NCBI RefSeq assembly: GCF_000719345.1
Contig: NZ_JOFX01000021.1
Location: 48,588-112,587, forward strand
Source: Streptomyces sp. NRRL F-2664
GTDB lineage: Bacteria; Actinomycetota; Actinomycetes; Streptomycetales; Streptomycetaceae
Length of the DNA: 64,000 bases
Reading direction: 5' to 3'
The notes beneath the pieces were generated by a model that was given only the letters and a program-made list of their open reading frames with translations, was not told the origin of the DNA and did no database searches. The position numbers and the translations under genes are program-made. Positions 25,301 through 33,491 of this stretch are shown here, piece after piece (position 1 is the first letter of the stretch; each line of letters begins with the position of its first letter).

Positions 25301-25486
25301 TCAGCGGCGTATGACGCCCGCGTCCTCGGCGTACTCGCCCAGCACGACGACGCTCACAGCGGCCGCCGCGAACACCTTCGCGGCGCGCAGCATGCTGCCG
25401 AGGCGGTGGCGGGGCGTGGAATCGGAGATGGCGGTGGCGCCGCTCGGGCGGCCACCCTGGACCGGGGTGAAGGTTGCGGTGCTCAT
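25301..25486 (-). CDS. small hypothetical protein, 61 aa
   Basis: ATG 25486 to a stop at 25301; starts MSTATFTPVQGGRPSG and has one hydrophobic helix (AAKVFAAAAVSVVVLGEYA) near the C-terminus. Ribosome site is weak and the start could lie upstream. Convergent with the serine hydrolase. Codon use is typical, which supports a real gene; function unknown. Confidence 0.45.
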   Translation of the reverse strand: MSTATFTPVQGGRPSGATAISDSTPRHRLGSMLRAAKVFAAAAVSVVVLGEYAEDAGVIRR

Positions 25487-25610
25487 GAATCCATGGTGCG
25501 CCGACGCCACCGGATGCACATCGCCCTGAGGAGCCAGTCCCACGGCCTCCAGCCTCCACCTCCAGTCGCATGCCAACCCCGACAAGCCCTCCCGTAGGTC
25601 TGACACTCCC

Positions 25611-25629
25611 CCGTACGACACCCGTACGG
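25611..25629. promoter_or_regulatory. perfect inverted repeat upstream of helR
   Basis: CCGTACG (25611-25617), ACACC, CGTACGG (25623-25629). About 40 bases upstream of the -35 candidate of helR; could be an operator. Confidence 0.35.
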
Positions 25630-25667
25630 AGGTCCCGGGCGGAAGGAACCGGCGGCCGGGAAATCGG

Positions 25668-25697
25668 TTCGCGCAGGTACCCCGCGCTGGCTACAAT
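25668..25697 (+). promoter_or_regulatory. promoter candidate for helR
   Basis: -10 TACAAT (25692-25697) is near consensus; the -35 TTCGCG (25668-25673) at 18-base spacing is weak. The start site would be about 95 bases upstream of GTG 25802. Confidence 0.4.
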
Positions 25698-25801
25698 CTC
25701 CGCTCTTGCCGCCTCCCACCGCTCATCGGGGAGAGCCGCCTGCCGGCCGGAAACCGGGGGCATCTGTTCCGTACCAGGTACCAGCAGTTGGAGGCATTCC
25801 C

Positions 25802-27889
25802 GTGCCCGCGCACGCCCCCGAGACCACCACCCCACCCGACGACACGACCGCGCCCGCCGACCCGCTGGGCCGCGAGCGGGCCCACCTCGCCGCCTCGCGC
25901 TCCGCCCTGCGCGCCATGCGCGAGGACGTCGAGGCCCTGGACATCCGCGACGTCACCGCGAACTGGGTCAACGCGGCCGTGCTGGAAGCCCAGATCGACG
26001 AACGCATCAAGGCACTCGCCGACCTCTCCCACACGCCGCTCTTCTTCGGCCGCCTCGACTACCTGCACGCCCCCGGCGCCGACCTCGCCGAGGGTGCGGG
26101 GGGCGAGCAGTTCTACATCGGCCGCCGCCACGTCCACGACGCCGACGGCGACCCGATGGTCATCGACTGGCGCGCCCCCGTCTCCCAGCCGTTCTACCGC
26201 GCCTCCAAGAAGGACCCGCAGGACATCGCGCTGCGCCGCCGCTTCGGCTACACGGGCGGCGAACTCACCGCCTACGAGGACGAGCACCTGTCCGACCCGG
26301 CCGAGGCGGCCGCCGTCAGCACACTCCTCCAGCAGGAGATCGAACGCCCCCGCGTCGGCCCCATGCGCGACATCGTCGCGACGATCCAGCCCGAGCAGGA
26401 CGAGATCGTCCGCGCCGGACTGTCCGGCTCCGTCTGCGTACAGGGCGGCCCCGGCACCGGGAAGACCGCCGTCGGCCTGCACCGGGTGGCGTACCTGCTG
26501 TACGCGCACCGCGAGCGCCTGGCCCGCACCGGCACCCTCGTCATCGGACCCAACCGCTCGTTCCTGCACTACATCGAGCAGGTCCTGCCCGCCCTCGGCG
26601 AGCTGGAGGTCAAGCAGGCCACCGTCGACGACCTCGTCGCCCGCGAGGGCCTGGAAGTCCGCGGCAGCGACCCCGCCGCGACCGCCGTCGTCAAGGGCGA
26701 CGCCCGCATGGCGCAGGTGTTGCGCCGCGCCGTCCGCTCGCACGTCGCCCGCCCCACGGAACCCCTGATGGTGGTCCGCGGCTCCCGCCGCTGGCGCGTG
26801 CCGGCGTACGAGCTGGAGGAGATGGTCGAGGAACTGCAGAACCGCGACATCCGCTACGGCGCCGCCCGCGAGGCCCTCCCCCGGCGCATCGCGCACGCCG
26901 TCCTGGTCCGCATGGAGCAGGCGGGCGAGGCCCCCGACGACCGCGTCCAGGACGCGGTCGCCCGCAACGCGGCCGTCAAGGCCGCGGTCAAGGAGATCTG
27001 GCCGCCCGTCGAACCGGCGAAGCTGGTCCTGCGGCTGCTCTCCGACCCCGACTTCCTCGCCGTCCACGCCCAGGACGTCCTGACGGCGGAGGAGCAGAAG
27101 CTGCTGCTGTGGCCCAAGCCGTTCCGGAGCGTGAAGTCGGCGAAGTGGTCGGCGGCGGACCTCGTCCTCATCGACGAGGCGGCCGACCTGGTGGAACGCA
27201 CCCCCTCACTCGGCCACGTCGTCCTCGACGAGGCACAGGACCTCTCCCCCATGCAGTACCGGGCGGTGGGACGGCGCTGCACCACCGGCTCGGCGACGGT
27301 CCTGGGCGACCTCGCGCAGGGCACCACGCCGTGGGCGACGCGCAGCTGGGACGAGGCACTGGCGCACCTGGGCAAGCCGCAGGCGGTGCTGGAGGAGCTG
27401 ACGGCGGGCTTCCGTGTGCCGCGCGAGGTGATCGCCTACGCGTCCCGCCTGCTGCCGGCGATCTCCCCGGGCCTGGCTCCTGTCTCCTCGGTCCGCGAGG
27501 CACCCGGGTCGCTGCGGGTGACGCCGACGGACGACCTGACGGCGGCGGTGGTGCAAGCCTGTCGGGAATCCCTGGCCCACGAGGGCTCGACCGGCCTGAT
27601 CGCGGCGGACGCCCGCATCCCCGCCCTGGCCGAGGCCCTGCGGGCGGCGGACCTGCCCCACCTGTCGCCCGGTGAGGAGACCACCGCCGAATCGCGCCTG
27701 ACGCTCGTCCCGGCGTCGCTGGCGAAGGGCCTGGAGTACGACTACGTGGTCCTCGACGAGCCGGCTGCGATCGTCGACGGCGAACCGGACGAACGCACCG
27801 GGCTGCGCCGCCTCTACGTCTGCCTCACCCGAGCCGTCTCCGGCCTGACGGCCCTCCACGCCTCCCCCCTCCCCGCCGCCCTCCGCTGA
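25802..27889 (+). CDS. helR: HelR/HelD-type RNA polymerase-recycling motor ATPase
   Basis: 695 residues from GTG 25802, eight bases after GGAGG. Residues 20-75 form the N-terminal coiled arm (RERAHLAASRSALRAMREDVEAL). Superfamily 1 helicase motifs follow: IDWRAPVSQPFYRA, Walker A GGPGTGKT (215-222), DEAQDLSPMQYRA, GDLAQGTTPW and LAKGLEYDYVVLDEP. HelD proteins pull stalled RNA polymerase off DNA; the actinomycete HelR branch also displaces rifamycins and gives tolerance. The assignment to HelR rather than generic HelD rests on overall resemblance from memory. Confidence 0.85.
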   Translation: MPAHAPETTTPPDDTTAPADPLGRERAHLAASRSALRAMREDVEALDIRDVTANWVNAAVLEAQIDERIKALADLSHTPLFFGRLDYLHAPGADLAEGAGGEQFYIGRRHVHDADGDPMVIDWRAPVSQPFYRASKKDPQDIALRRRFGYTGGELTAYEDEHLSDPAEAAAVSTLLQQEIERPRVGPMRDIVATIQPEQDEIVRAGLSGSVCVQGGPGTGKTAVGLHRVAYLLYAHRERLARTGTLVIGPNRSFLHYIEQVLPALGELEVKQATVDDLVAREGLEVRGSDPAATAVVKGDARMAQVLRRAVRSHVARPTEPLMVVRGSRRWRVPAYELEEMVEELQNRDIRYGAAREALPRRIAHAVLVRMEQAGEAPDDRVQDAVARNAAVKAAVKEIWPPVEPAKLVLRLLSDPDFLAVHAQDVLTAEEQKLLLWPKPFRSVKSAKWSAADLVLIDEAADLVERTPSLGHVVLDEAQDLSPMQYRAVGRRCTTGSATVLGDLAQGTTPWATRSWDEALAHLGKPQAVLEELTAGFRVPREVIAYASRLLPAISPGLAPVSSVREAPGSLRVTPTDDLTAAVVQACRESLAHEGSTGLIAADARIPALAEALRAADLPHLSPGEETTAESRLTLVPASLAKGLEYDYVVLDEPAAIVDGEPDERTGLRRLYVCLTRAVSGLTALHASPLPAALR

Positions 27890-27893
27890 CCGG

Positions 27894-27923
27894 CCCCCAC
27901 GCCTCGAACGCCGGCGCGGCTGG
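27894..27923. repeat. GC-rich intergenic repeat family, short reversed copy
   Basis: On the minus strand this reads CCAGCCGCGCCGGCGTTCGA then GGCGTGGGGG, the head of the repeat seen at 11342. It lies between convergent helR and cutC. Confidence 0.6.
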
Positions 27924-28010
27924 AACTGCCGTCCCGTGGGCGGACCGGCCTGGTCGGGGGCGGGGACGCCGCCCGGCCGGGCTCCCGAGGTCCGCCCCGG
28001 ACACCGCGCC

Positions 28011-28724
28011 TCAGACGCCCGCGAGGCTGCGATCCGGGCGGTCCAGGGCGGTTCGCCAGGCGGCGACGGCCGTTGCCGAGACCGGGCGGTCCCAGCCGTC
28101 GGGGCGCGCCGCGCCGCCGATGTGGAAGGCGTCCACCCCGCCCGCCCGCAGCGCCGCCACGTGTGCGAGCGTCAGGCCGCCGCCGACGAGGATCCGCGGC
28201 CCGTACCCCGGCTCGCCACCCCGCCGCGCCTCGGCGAGCAGGACCGGCAGCCCGTCCTCGACCCCGGCCGCCGAGCCCGCCGTCAGGTAGGTGTCCAGCC
28301 CCGGCAGGTCGGCCAGCGCCTTGCGCAGCCCGTCCCGGTCCGCCGCGCGGTCGATGGCCCGGTGGAACGTCCACGGGCAGCCGTCCAGCTCCGCCACGAC
28401 CGCCTCGACCGCGGCCAGGTCGGGGCTGCCGTCCGCGTTCAGGAAACCGAGTACGAACTCCCGCGCCCCCTCCGCCCGCAGCCCCCGCGCCGTCGCCGCC
28501 AGGCCCGCGACGTCCCCCGCGGCGAAGCCGTCCGCCGTGCGGATCATCACGCGCAGCGGGATGTCGACCGCCGCCCGGATCGCCGCGAACGTCTCGCGCG
28601 CCGGGGTGAGCCCGTCGGCGGCCATGTCGGTCACCAGCTCCAGTCGGTCGGCCCCACCGGCCTGGGCCGCGACCGCGTCCTCCACGTCGAGGGCGATCAC
28701 CTCCAGGAGCACACGGTTGCTCAT
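28011..28724 (-). CDS. cutC: CutC family protein (copper homeostasis / cytoplasmic TIM barrel)
   Basis: 237 residues from ATG 28724. TIM-barrel signatures are LEVIALDVEDAVAAQAGGADRLEL, VMIRTADGFAAGD, FVLGFLNADGSPD, TFHRAIDRA and ILVGGGLT. CutC was linked to copper tolerance in E. coli, but the direct role is doubtful. In actinobacteria it often accompanies sugar or amino-sugar genes. Here a DasR-like site lies 31 bases upstream, which suggests control by N-acetylglucosamine status. Confidence 0.88.
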   Translation of the reverse strand: MSNRVLLEVIALDVEDAVAAQAGGADRLELVTDMAADGLTPARETFAAIRAAVDIPLRVMIRTADGFAAGDVAGLAATARGLRAEGAREFVLGFLNADGSPDLAAVEAVVAELDGCPWTFHRAIDRAADRDGLRKALADLPGLDTYLTAGSAAGVEDGLPVLLAEARRGGEPGYGPRILVGGGLTLAHVAALRAGGVDAFHIGGAARPDGWDRPVSATAVAAWRTALDRPDRSLAGV

Positions 28725-28754
28725 TCGATCCCATCCTTCGAGAAGCCACGCAAA

Positions 28755-28770
28755 AGAGGTCTAGTCCAAT
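28755..28770. promoter_or_regulatory. DasR-like (dre) operator upstream of cutC
   Basis: AGAGGTCTAGTCCAAT resembles the dre consensus ACTGGTCTAGACCA. Nearly the same sequence, in the other orientation, occurs upstream of nagK at 53054-53069. It is placed to overlap the cutC promoter. Confidence 0.6.
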
Positions 28771-28834
28771 GTTCAGGGTACGGGCCGCCGGGGGAGCTCC
28801 ACCAGCACAATCACGCCACCCCCACAATGTGCGC

Positions 28835-29518
28835 ATGGACACAGGCACCCCGCACACCGACACGACGGACCTCCGCGCCCGCTGGCGGGCCACCGTGGCC
28901 GCGGCCGGCGGCGCCGCCGGCCGTGATCCCGACCCCTACGCCGAGCGCCTCCTCGCCGCCTGGGCGGAGCCCCAGCGCCGCTACCACACCACCGCGCACC
29001 TGGCCGACGTACTCGCGCGGATCGACGTACTGGCCCCGCACGCCACCGACCCCGCGGCCGTCCGGCTCGCCGCCTGGTTCCACGACGCCGTCTACCGTCC
29101 CGACCGCTCCGAGAACGAGGAGCGCAGCGCCGCCCTCGCCGAGCGCGCCCTCCCCGAACTCGGCATCGACGCCGCGCGCACCGCCGAGGTGGCCCGCCTG
29201 GTCCGGCTCACCGTCACCCACGACCCCGCCCCCGGCGACACCGACGGCGAGGTGCTCTGCGACGCCGACCTGGCCGTGCTGGCCGGCACCGGGCCGGAGT
29301 ACGCCGCCTACGCGGCCGCCGTCCGCGAGGAGTACGGCTTCGTCCCCGACGACGCCTTCCGCACCGGCCGGGCCGCCGTCCTGCGCCACCTCCTCGACCT
29401 GCCGCGGCTCTTCCGCACCCCCCACGGCGCGGCGCACTGGGAGGCCCGGGCCCGCGCGAACATCACCGCCGAACTCGCCGAACTCGCCGAACCCGCCGAA
29501 CCCGCCGAACCCGTCTGA
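28835..29518 (+). CDS. HD-domain metal-dependent phosphohydrolase-like protein
   Basis: 227 residues from ATG 28835 (GTG 28829 is an alternative). HD-type signatures: RRYHTTAHLADVLARI with His, AAWFHDAVY with the His-Asp pair, and DADLAVLAG with a further Asp. Similar to the predicted HD hydrolases of the COG4339 type. Ends in nine-base repeats giving ELAEPAEPAEP. Cytoplasmic; substrate unknown. Divergent from cutC, sharing the region with the dre-like site. Confidence 0.85.
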   Translation: MDTGTPHTDTTDLRARWRATVAAAGGAAGRDPDPYAERLLAAWAEPQRRYHTTAHLADVLARIDVLAPHATDPAAVRLAAWFHDAVYRPDRSENEERSAALAERALPELGIDAARTAEVARLVRLTVTHDPAPGDTDGEVLCDADLAVLAGTGPEYAAYAAAVREEYGFVPDDAFRTGRAAVLRHLLDLPRLFRTPHGAAHWEARARANITAELAELAEPAEPAEPV

Positions 29519-29652
29519 CGCGCCGAACGCGCCGCCCGGACCGCAGAGCCGGGGCACGGCGGCCGCAGGATGACACGGGAGCGACACGGGACGGGCACGC
29601 AATGGGCACGGCCGGGGGAATGCAAGCCCGTTCGCACGGGTTGGTGACAGTC

Positions 29653-30900
29653 ATGCCCGCAGCCACCGCACGCCCCCGCATGCCCGTCGCCGTCCACGTC
29701 CTCGGACTGTCCGTCTTCGCACTCGGCACCAGCGAGTTCATGCTCTCCGGGCTGCTGCCGCCGATCGCCGACGACATGGGCGTCAGCATCCCGCGGGCGG
29801 GCCTGCTCATCTCCGCCTTCGCGATCGGCATGGTCGTCGGCGCGCCACTGCTGGCCGTGGCCACCCTGCGGCTCCCCCGCCGCACCACCCTCATCGCCCT
29901 CATCAGCCTCTTCGGCCTCGGGCAGGTCGCGGGTGCGCTGGCCCCCTCCTACGAGCTCCTCTTCGCCTCCCGCGTGGTCGCGGCCCTCGCCTGCGCCGGC
30001 TTCTGGGCCGTCGGAGCGGCCGTCGCCATCGCCATGGTCGACGAGGACCAGCGCGCCCGCGCGATGGCCGTGATGATCGGCGGCCTGTCCATCGCCAACG
30101 TCCTCGGCGTCCCGGCCGGCGCGTTCCTCGGCGAGCACCTCGGCTGGCGCTCCGCGTTCTGGGCGGTCGGCGCGGCCTCGGCGGTCGCCCTCGTCGGCAT
30201 CCTCGCGCTCATCCCCCGCATCCCGCTGCCCGCCGAGCGGCCGACGCTCCGCCGCGAGCTGCGCATCTACGGCGACCGCCAGGTCTGGCTCGCGATCGGC
30301 ATCACCGCACTGGGCGCGGGCGGCGTCTTCTGCGCCATCAGCTACCTCTCGCCGCTGCTCACCGACGTGGCCGGGATGGACTCGCAGTGGGTGCCGTGGA
30401 TCCTCGGCCTCTTCGGGATCGGCGCACTCGTCGGAACGACCGTCGGCGGCCGCGTCGCCGACGCGCACCTGTTCGGCGTGATGATCTGGGGCATCACCGC
30501 CTCCACCGTCTTCCTGGCCGCGCTCGCCCTCCTCGCCCCGGTGGCCGTCGCCGCTGTCGCGCTGTCCTTCCTGCTGGGCGTCTCGGCCTTCTTCACCGCC
30601 CCGGCGCTCAACGCCCGCATGTTCAACGTCGCAGGCGCCGCCCCGACCCTGGCCGGAGCGACCACCACCGCGGCCTTCAACCTCGGCAACACCGGCGGCC
30701 CCTGGCTCGGCGGCACCGTCATCGACGCCGGGCTGGGCTTCTCCGCGACCGCCTGGGCCGGTGCCGCGATGACGGTGACCGCGATCGCCCTCGCCGTGGC
30801 CGCCCTGCGCCTCGACCGCCGTACGCCGCCGCGCGCCACCCGCGTGGTCGCCGCGGGCGGCGCCGCCCGGGCCGCCGCACCCGCGCCGGCCCGCACCTGA
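29653..30900 (+). CDS. Cmx/CmrA-like MFS drug exporter
   Basis: 415 residues from ATG 29653 (an upstream start at 29602 is possible; no clear ribosome site for either). Twelve spans, beginning VHVLGLSVFALGTSEFM. The pattern LPPIADDMGVSIPRAG, LISAFAIGMVVGAPL and GWRSAFWAVG matches the chloramphenicol-resistance Cmx/CmlR group of DHA1 exporters. Likely a drug or metabolite proton antiporter. Substrate cannot be told from sequence. Confidence 0.87.
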   Translation: MPAATARPRMPVAVHVLGLSVFALGTSEFMLSGLLPPIADDMGVSIPRAGLLISAFAIGMVVGAPLLAVATLRLPRRTTLIALISLFGLGQVAGALAPSYELLFASRVVAALACAGFWAVGAAVAIAMVDEDQRARAMAVMIGGLSIANVLGVPAGAFLGEHLGWRSAFWAVGAASAVALVGILALIPRIPLPAERPTLRRELRIYGDRQVWLAIGITALGAGGVFCAISYLSPLLTDVAGMDSQWVPWILGLFGIGALVGTTVGGRVADAHLFGVMIWGITASTVFLAALALLAPVAVAAVALSFLLGVSAFFTAPALNARMFNVAGAAPTLAGATTTAAFNLGNTGGPWLGGTVIDAGLGFSATAWAGAAMTVTAIALAVAALRLDRRTPPRATRVVAAGGAARAAAPAPART

Positions 30901-31076
30901 CCGCCCGGCCCGCGGCGGCGTCGCGTCCGGGCCACGGCCCGGGCCCCGGGTCGCGGCCGCGGTCCCTCCCGGGCCCGGCCGCCCCCGGTCGCCGCCCCGC
31001 ATCGGGCTCCCTACGATGGATGGGACCGCTCGGGGACCAGGGACCGCTCGGGGACGTGCCTCAGGGGTGATCCTGC

Positions 31077-32321
31077 ATGGGCCGTTACCGCACGCCCACC
31101 GTCGTGGCCGCCGCCTCCCTCCTGCTGACCGCGCTGTGCGCCGGCCAGGCCCCGGCCACCGCCCCGCCCGGCCGGGTCGGCATCGATGACGTGATCGCCG
31201 AGAAACTCGACGACGCGATCACCGCGGCCATGCGCGAGGCGGGCATCCCCGGGGTGGGCGTAGGCCTGTGGATCGACGGCGACGAGGCCTACGTACGGTC
31301 CTTCGGCACCTCCGACAAGACCACCGGCGCACCCCTCAAGACCGACATGCACACCCGCATCGGCAGCGTCACCAAGACCTTCACCATCACCGGCGTCCTC
31401 CAGCTCGTCGACGACGGGAAGGTACGGCTCGACGCGCCGATCTCGACGTACCTGGACGGGGTGCCCGGCGGCGGACGCATCACCGTCCGGCAACTCGCCG
31501 AGATGCGCAGCGGCCTGTACGACTACACCCAGGACCCGCGCATGCTGGCCGCCTACCAGGCGGACCCCTACCGCGCCTGGAAGCCGCAGGAACTGCTGGA
31601 CATCGCCTTCCGGCACCCGGCGAACTTCCCGCCGGGCGCCCGCTGGGAGTACTCCAACACCAACACCGTCCTGCTCGGCCTCCTCGTGGAGAAGGTCAGC
31701 GGTCAGCCCCTGCACACCTACCTGGAGCAGAACGTCCTTCAACCGGCCGACCTGGCCGCGACCTCACTGCCGACCGGCGCCGAGATCACCAGCCCGTACG
31801 TGCACGGCTACAGCAACTTCACCCCGGACGGCGCGACCGTCGACGCCTCCCGGTGGAATCCCTCCTGGGCCTGGTCGGCCGGGGCGATGATCTCCACCGT
31901 CGACGACCTGCGCAGCTGGGTCCCGACCCTGGTCGGCGGCCGGCTGCCGGACGGCGGCCGGATGCTGGAGCCGGGCACCCAGGCCCAGCGGCTGCGGATG
32001 CTGCCCACCGGCCACCCCGACGTGGGCTACGGCCTCGGCATCGCCTCCATCGACGGCTGGATCGGCCACAACGGCGAACTGCCCGGCTACGAGACGATCG
32101 CCGTCCGCCTGCCGCAGGACCGCGCCACCCTGGTGATCGTCATCAACTCCGACGTCGACGGGAAGGCCGGCAGCCTGAGTTCCCTCGTCGCCAACAGGAT
32201 CACCAGGATCGTGACTCCGCAGCACGTCTGGTCCCTCCCCGCGGCAGCCCAGCCCAACGCGGTCCCGGAGCCGTCCGCACCCCCCGCGACCTCGCCGCCG
32301 CCCGCGTCGCCGAGCCAGTAG
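31077..32321 (+). CDS. secreted serine D-alanyl-D-alanine carboxypeptidase (R61-like)
   Basis: 414 residues from ATG 31077, after GGGGTGAT. Signal peptide to about residue 30. Active-site motifs are SVTK (97-100), YSN in RWEYSNTN and HNG in IGHNGELPGY, the class C/R61 set; SGLYDYTQD also recalls R61. A Pro/Ser-rich tail (PEPSAPPATSPPPASPSQ) ends the protein. It trims the terminal D-Ala of peptidoglycan stems outside the cell. A short direct repeat GGACCGCTCGGGGAC lies just upstream. Confidence 0.92.
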   Translation: MGRYRTPTVVAAASLLLTALCAGQAPATAPPGRVGIDDVIAEKLDDAITAAMREAGIPGVGVGLWIDGDEAYVRSFGTSDKTTGAPLKTDMHTRIGSVTKTFTITGVLQLVDDGKVRLDAPISTYLDGVPGGGRITVRQLAEMRSGLYDYTQDPRMLAAYQADPYRAWKPQELLDIAFRHPANFPPGARWEYSNTNTVLLGLLVEKVSGQPLHTYLEQNVLQPADLAATSLPTGAEITSPYVHGYSNFTPDGATVDASRWNPSWAWSAGAMISTVDDLRSWVPTLVGGRLPDGGRMLEPGTQAQRLRMLPTGHPDVGYGLGIASIDGWIGHNGELPGYETIAVRLPQDRATLVIVINSDVDGKAGSLSSLVANRITRIVTPQHVWSLPAAAQPNAVPEPSAPPATSPPPASPSQ

Positions 32322-32397
32322 TCGGCCGGATGGCCCGGGGCGCCGGCACCGCGCTCCGCCCCGGCCCGTCCCTTCCGGACCTCGCCCGCCGTGCGGC

Positions 32398-32670
32398 CTA
32401 GCCCGCCGCCGGCCGGCCCTTCGGGCGGCGCAGGCCGGCCGCCGTGAGCCGGCGGACCAACTCCTTGCTGCCGACCTCCACCGCACCCGCGGCGACCGCG
32501 TCGGCGTAGCGGTGCGAGGGCACGTCGTAGTGGTCGCGCTCGAAGGCCCGCGGCGGGCAGCCGATGGCCGCCGCGAACACGTGCAGCTCCTCGTACGAGA
32601 CGTCGCTGACCAGGTGCGACCACAGGCGGCCGTGGCCCGGCCAGGTCGGCGGATCGATGTAGACGGTCAC
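32398..32670 (-). CDS. DUF4031 family protein, 90 aa
   Basis: ATG 32670; MTVYIDPPTWPGHGRLWSHL, LHVFAAAIGCPPRAFERDHYDVP and YADAVAAGA are hallmarks of the short DUF4031 family. Starts seven bases after the stop of the gene at 32678-33052, so the two form an operon. Function unknown. Confidence 0.88.
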   Translation of the reverse strand: MTVYIDPPTWPGHGRLWSHLVSDVSYEELHVFAAAIGCPPRAFERDHYDVPSHRYADAVAAGAVEVGSKELVRRLTAAGLRRPKGRPAAG

Positions 32671-32677
32671 CGGCGGC

Positions 32678-33052
32678 TCACCGGGCGCCGAGGACCGGTC
32701 CGAGGCCGCCGACCGCGGCCACTCTCACGCCCGCCTCCGAGCACACCCAGTGCGGGTCGGGTCCCAGCTCCGGCTCCACGTCCAGCGCATGCGGTTCGCC
32801 GTGGCCGCAGACCGGGCACAGCGGCCAGCGCCCGTGCTTCTCCAGCAGCGAGTCCTGCACGTCCTGGGCGACGAGCCCCGGGAGGTAGTCGACCCCCTCC
32901 GGCCACTGCTCCACCCACCAGCGGCGGTGCATGACCGAGTCCTCGACGAGGGAGACGACATCGGCATCGGCGACCTCACCTGCGGCGAGGTCGGCGAGCA
33001 CGAGTGCGCGGGCGACGTGCAGCGCCTGTTCCAGGGGGGTCGTGTGGTCCAT
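32678..33052 (-). CDS. conserved hypothetical protein with CPVC motif, 124 aa
   Basis: ATG 33052 (MDHTTPLEQALHVAR). A soluble protein with HRRWWVEQWPEGVDYLPGL and a CPVCGHGEPHAL motif followed later by VCSEAGVRVA, possibly one metal site. GGAGG lies rather far upstream. First gene of the pair with DUF4031; divergent from murQ. I do not recognise a named family. Confidence 0.7.
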   Translation of the reverse strand: MDHTTPLEQALHVARALVLADLAAGEVADADVVSLVEDSVMHRRWWVEQWPEGVDYLPGLVAQDVQDSLLEKHGRWPLCPVCGHGEPHALDVEPELGPDPHWVCSEAGVRVAAVGGLGPVLGAR

Positions 33053-33491
33053 GGGCCCATTGTGGACCTCCCGGCAGCCGCTGACGAAGGCCCGTCCGGC
33101 GTGGGCCCAATGGCGGATTGACCCCCGTCCCGCCCGAAAATAGCTTTCAGGCGTGACCAAGGAGCCGAACGGAACCCCGGCCACCGGCCCGGGTCCCGGC
33201 TCCGGGGCCCCCGCCGGCATCCCGCGGACCACCGCCGCGGCCCGCACCCGCCCGGCAGCCGGCGCCCCACCGGACACGGCCCGGCCCTCCCCACACCGAC
33301 CGGCCGCGGACCTCACGCCGGCCGACGGCAGGCCCCACGCCGACCGGCAGCCGGCGACCCCGGACGCGAAGCCGCGAGAACACCCGCCGCCCGCAGCGCG
33401 CACCGCACCGCTCGCCCCGCCGGGCGTCGACGGCGTGGCACCCCACCCGCCGCAGCCCGCCCGACCTGCCGAACCGCCGGAGGCCCCCGCC
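33053..33491 (+). other. region upstream of murQ: divergent promoter and Pro-rich open frame
   Basis: 439 bp. The first 100 bp hold the divergent promoters and the inverted repeat at 33136. From GTG 33153 a frame continuous with murQ encodes 113 residues of Pro/Ala low complexity (PATGPGPGSGAP); this is not part of the MurQ fold, and a good ribosome site precedes ATG 33492. I treat it as leader, but an N-terminal extension cannot be excluded. Confidence 0.5.
33136..33148. promoter_or_regulatory. inverted repeat upstream of murQ
   Basis: GAAA-ATAGC-TTTC at 33136-33148, the only AT-rich stretch in the divergent gap. RpiR-type regulators of murQ operons use AT-rich palindromes; this is a weak candidate, and no rpiR gene is adjacent. 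Confidence 0.3.

Larger units (their letters stand above)
25487..25801. other. intergenic region upstream of helR
   Basis: 315 bp without a credible gene. It holds the inverted repeat at 25611-25629 and a promoter candidate at 25668-25697. I looked for the rifamycin-associated element known upstream of inducible rifamycin-resistance genes and did not see a convincing match. Confidence 0.4.

Noticed and set aside
25487..25801. Rifamycin-associated element
   Set aside because: No convincing 19-bp inverted repeat of that type was seen by eye.
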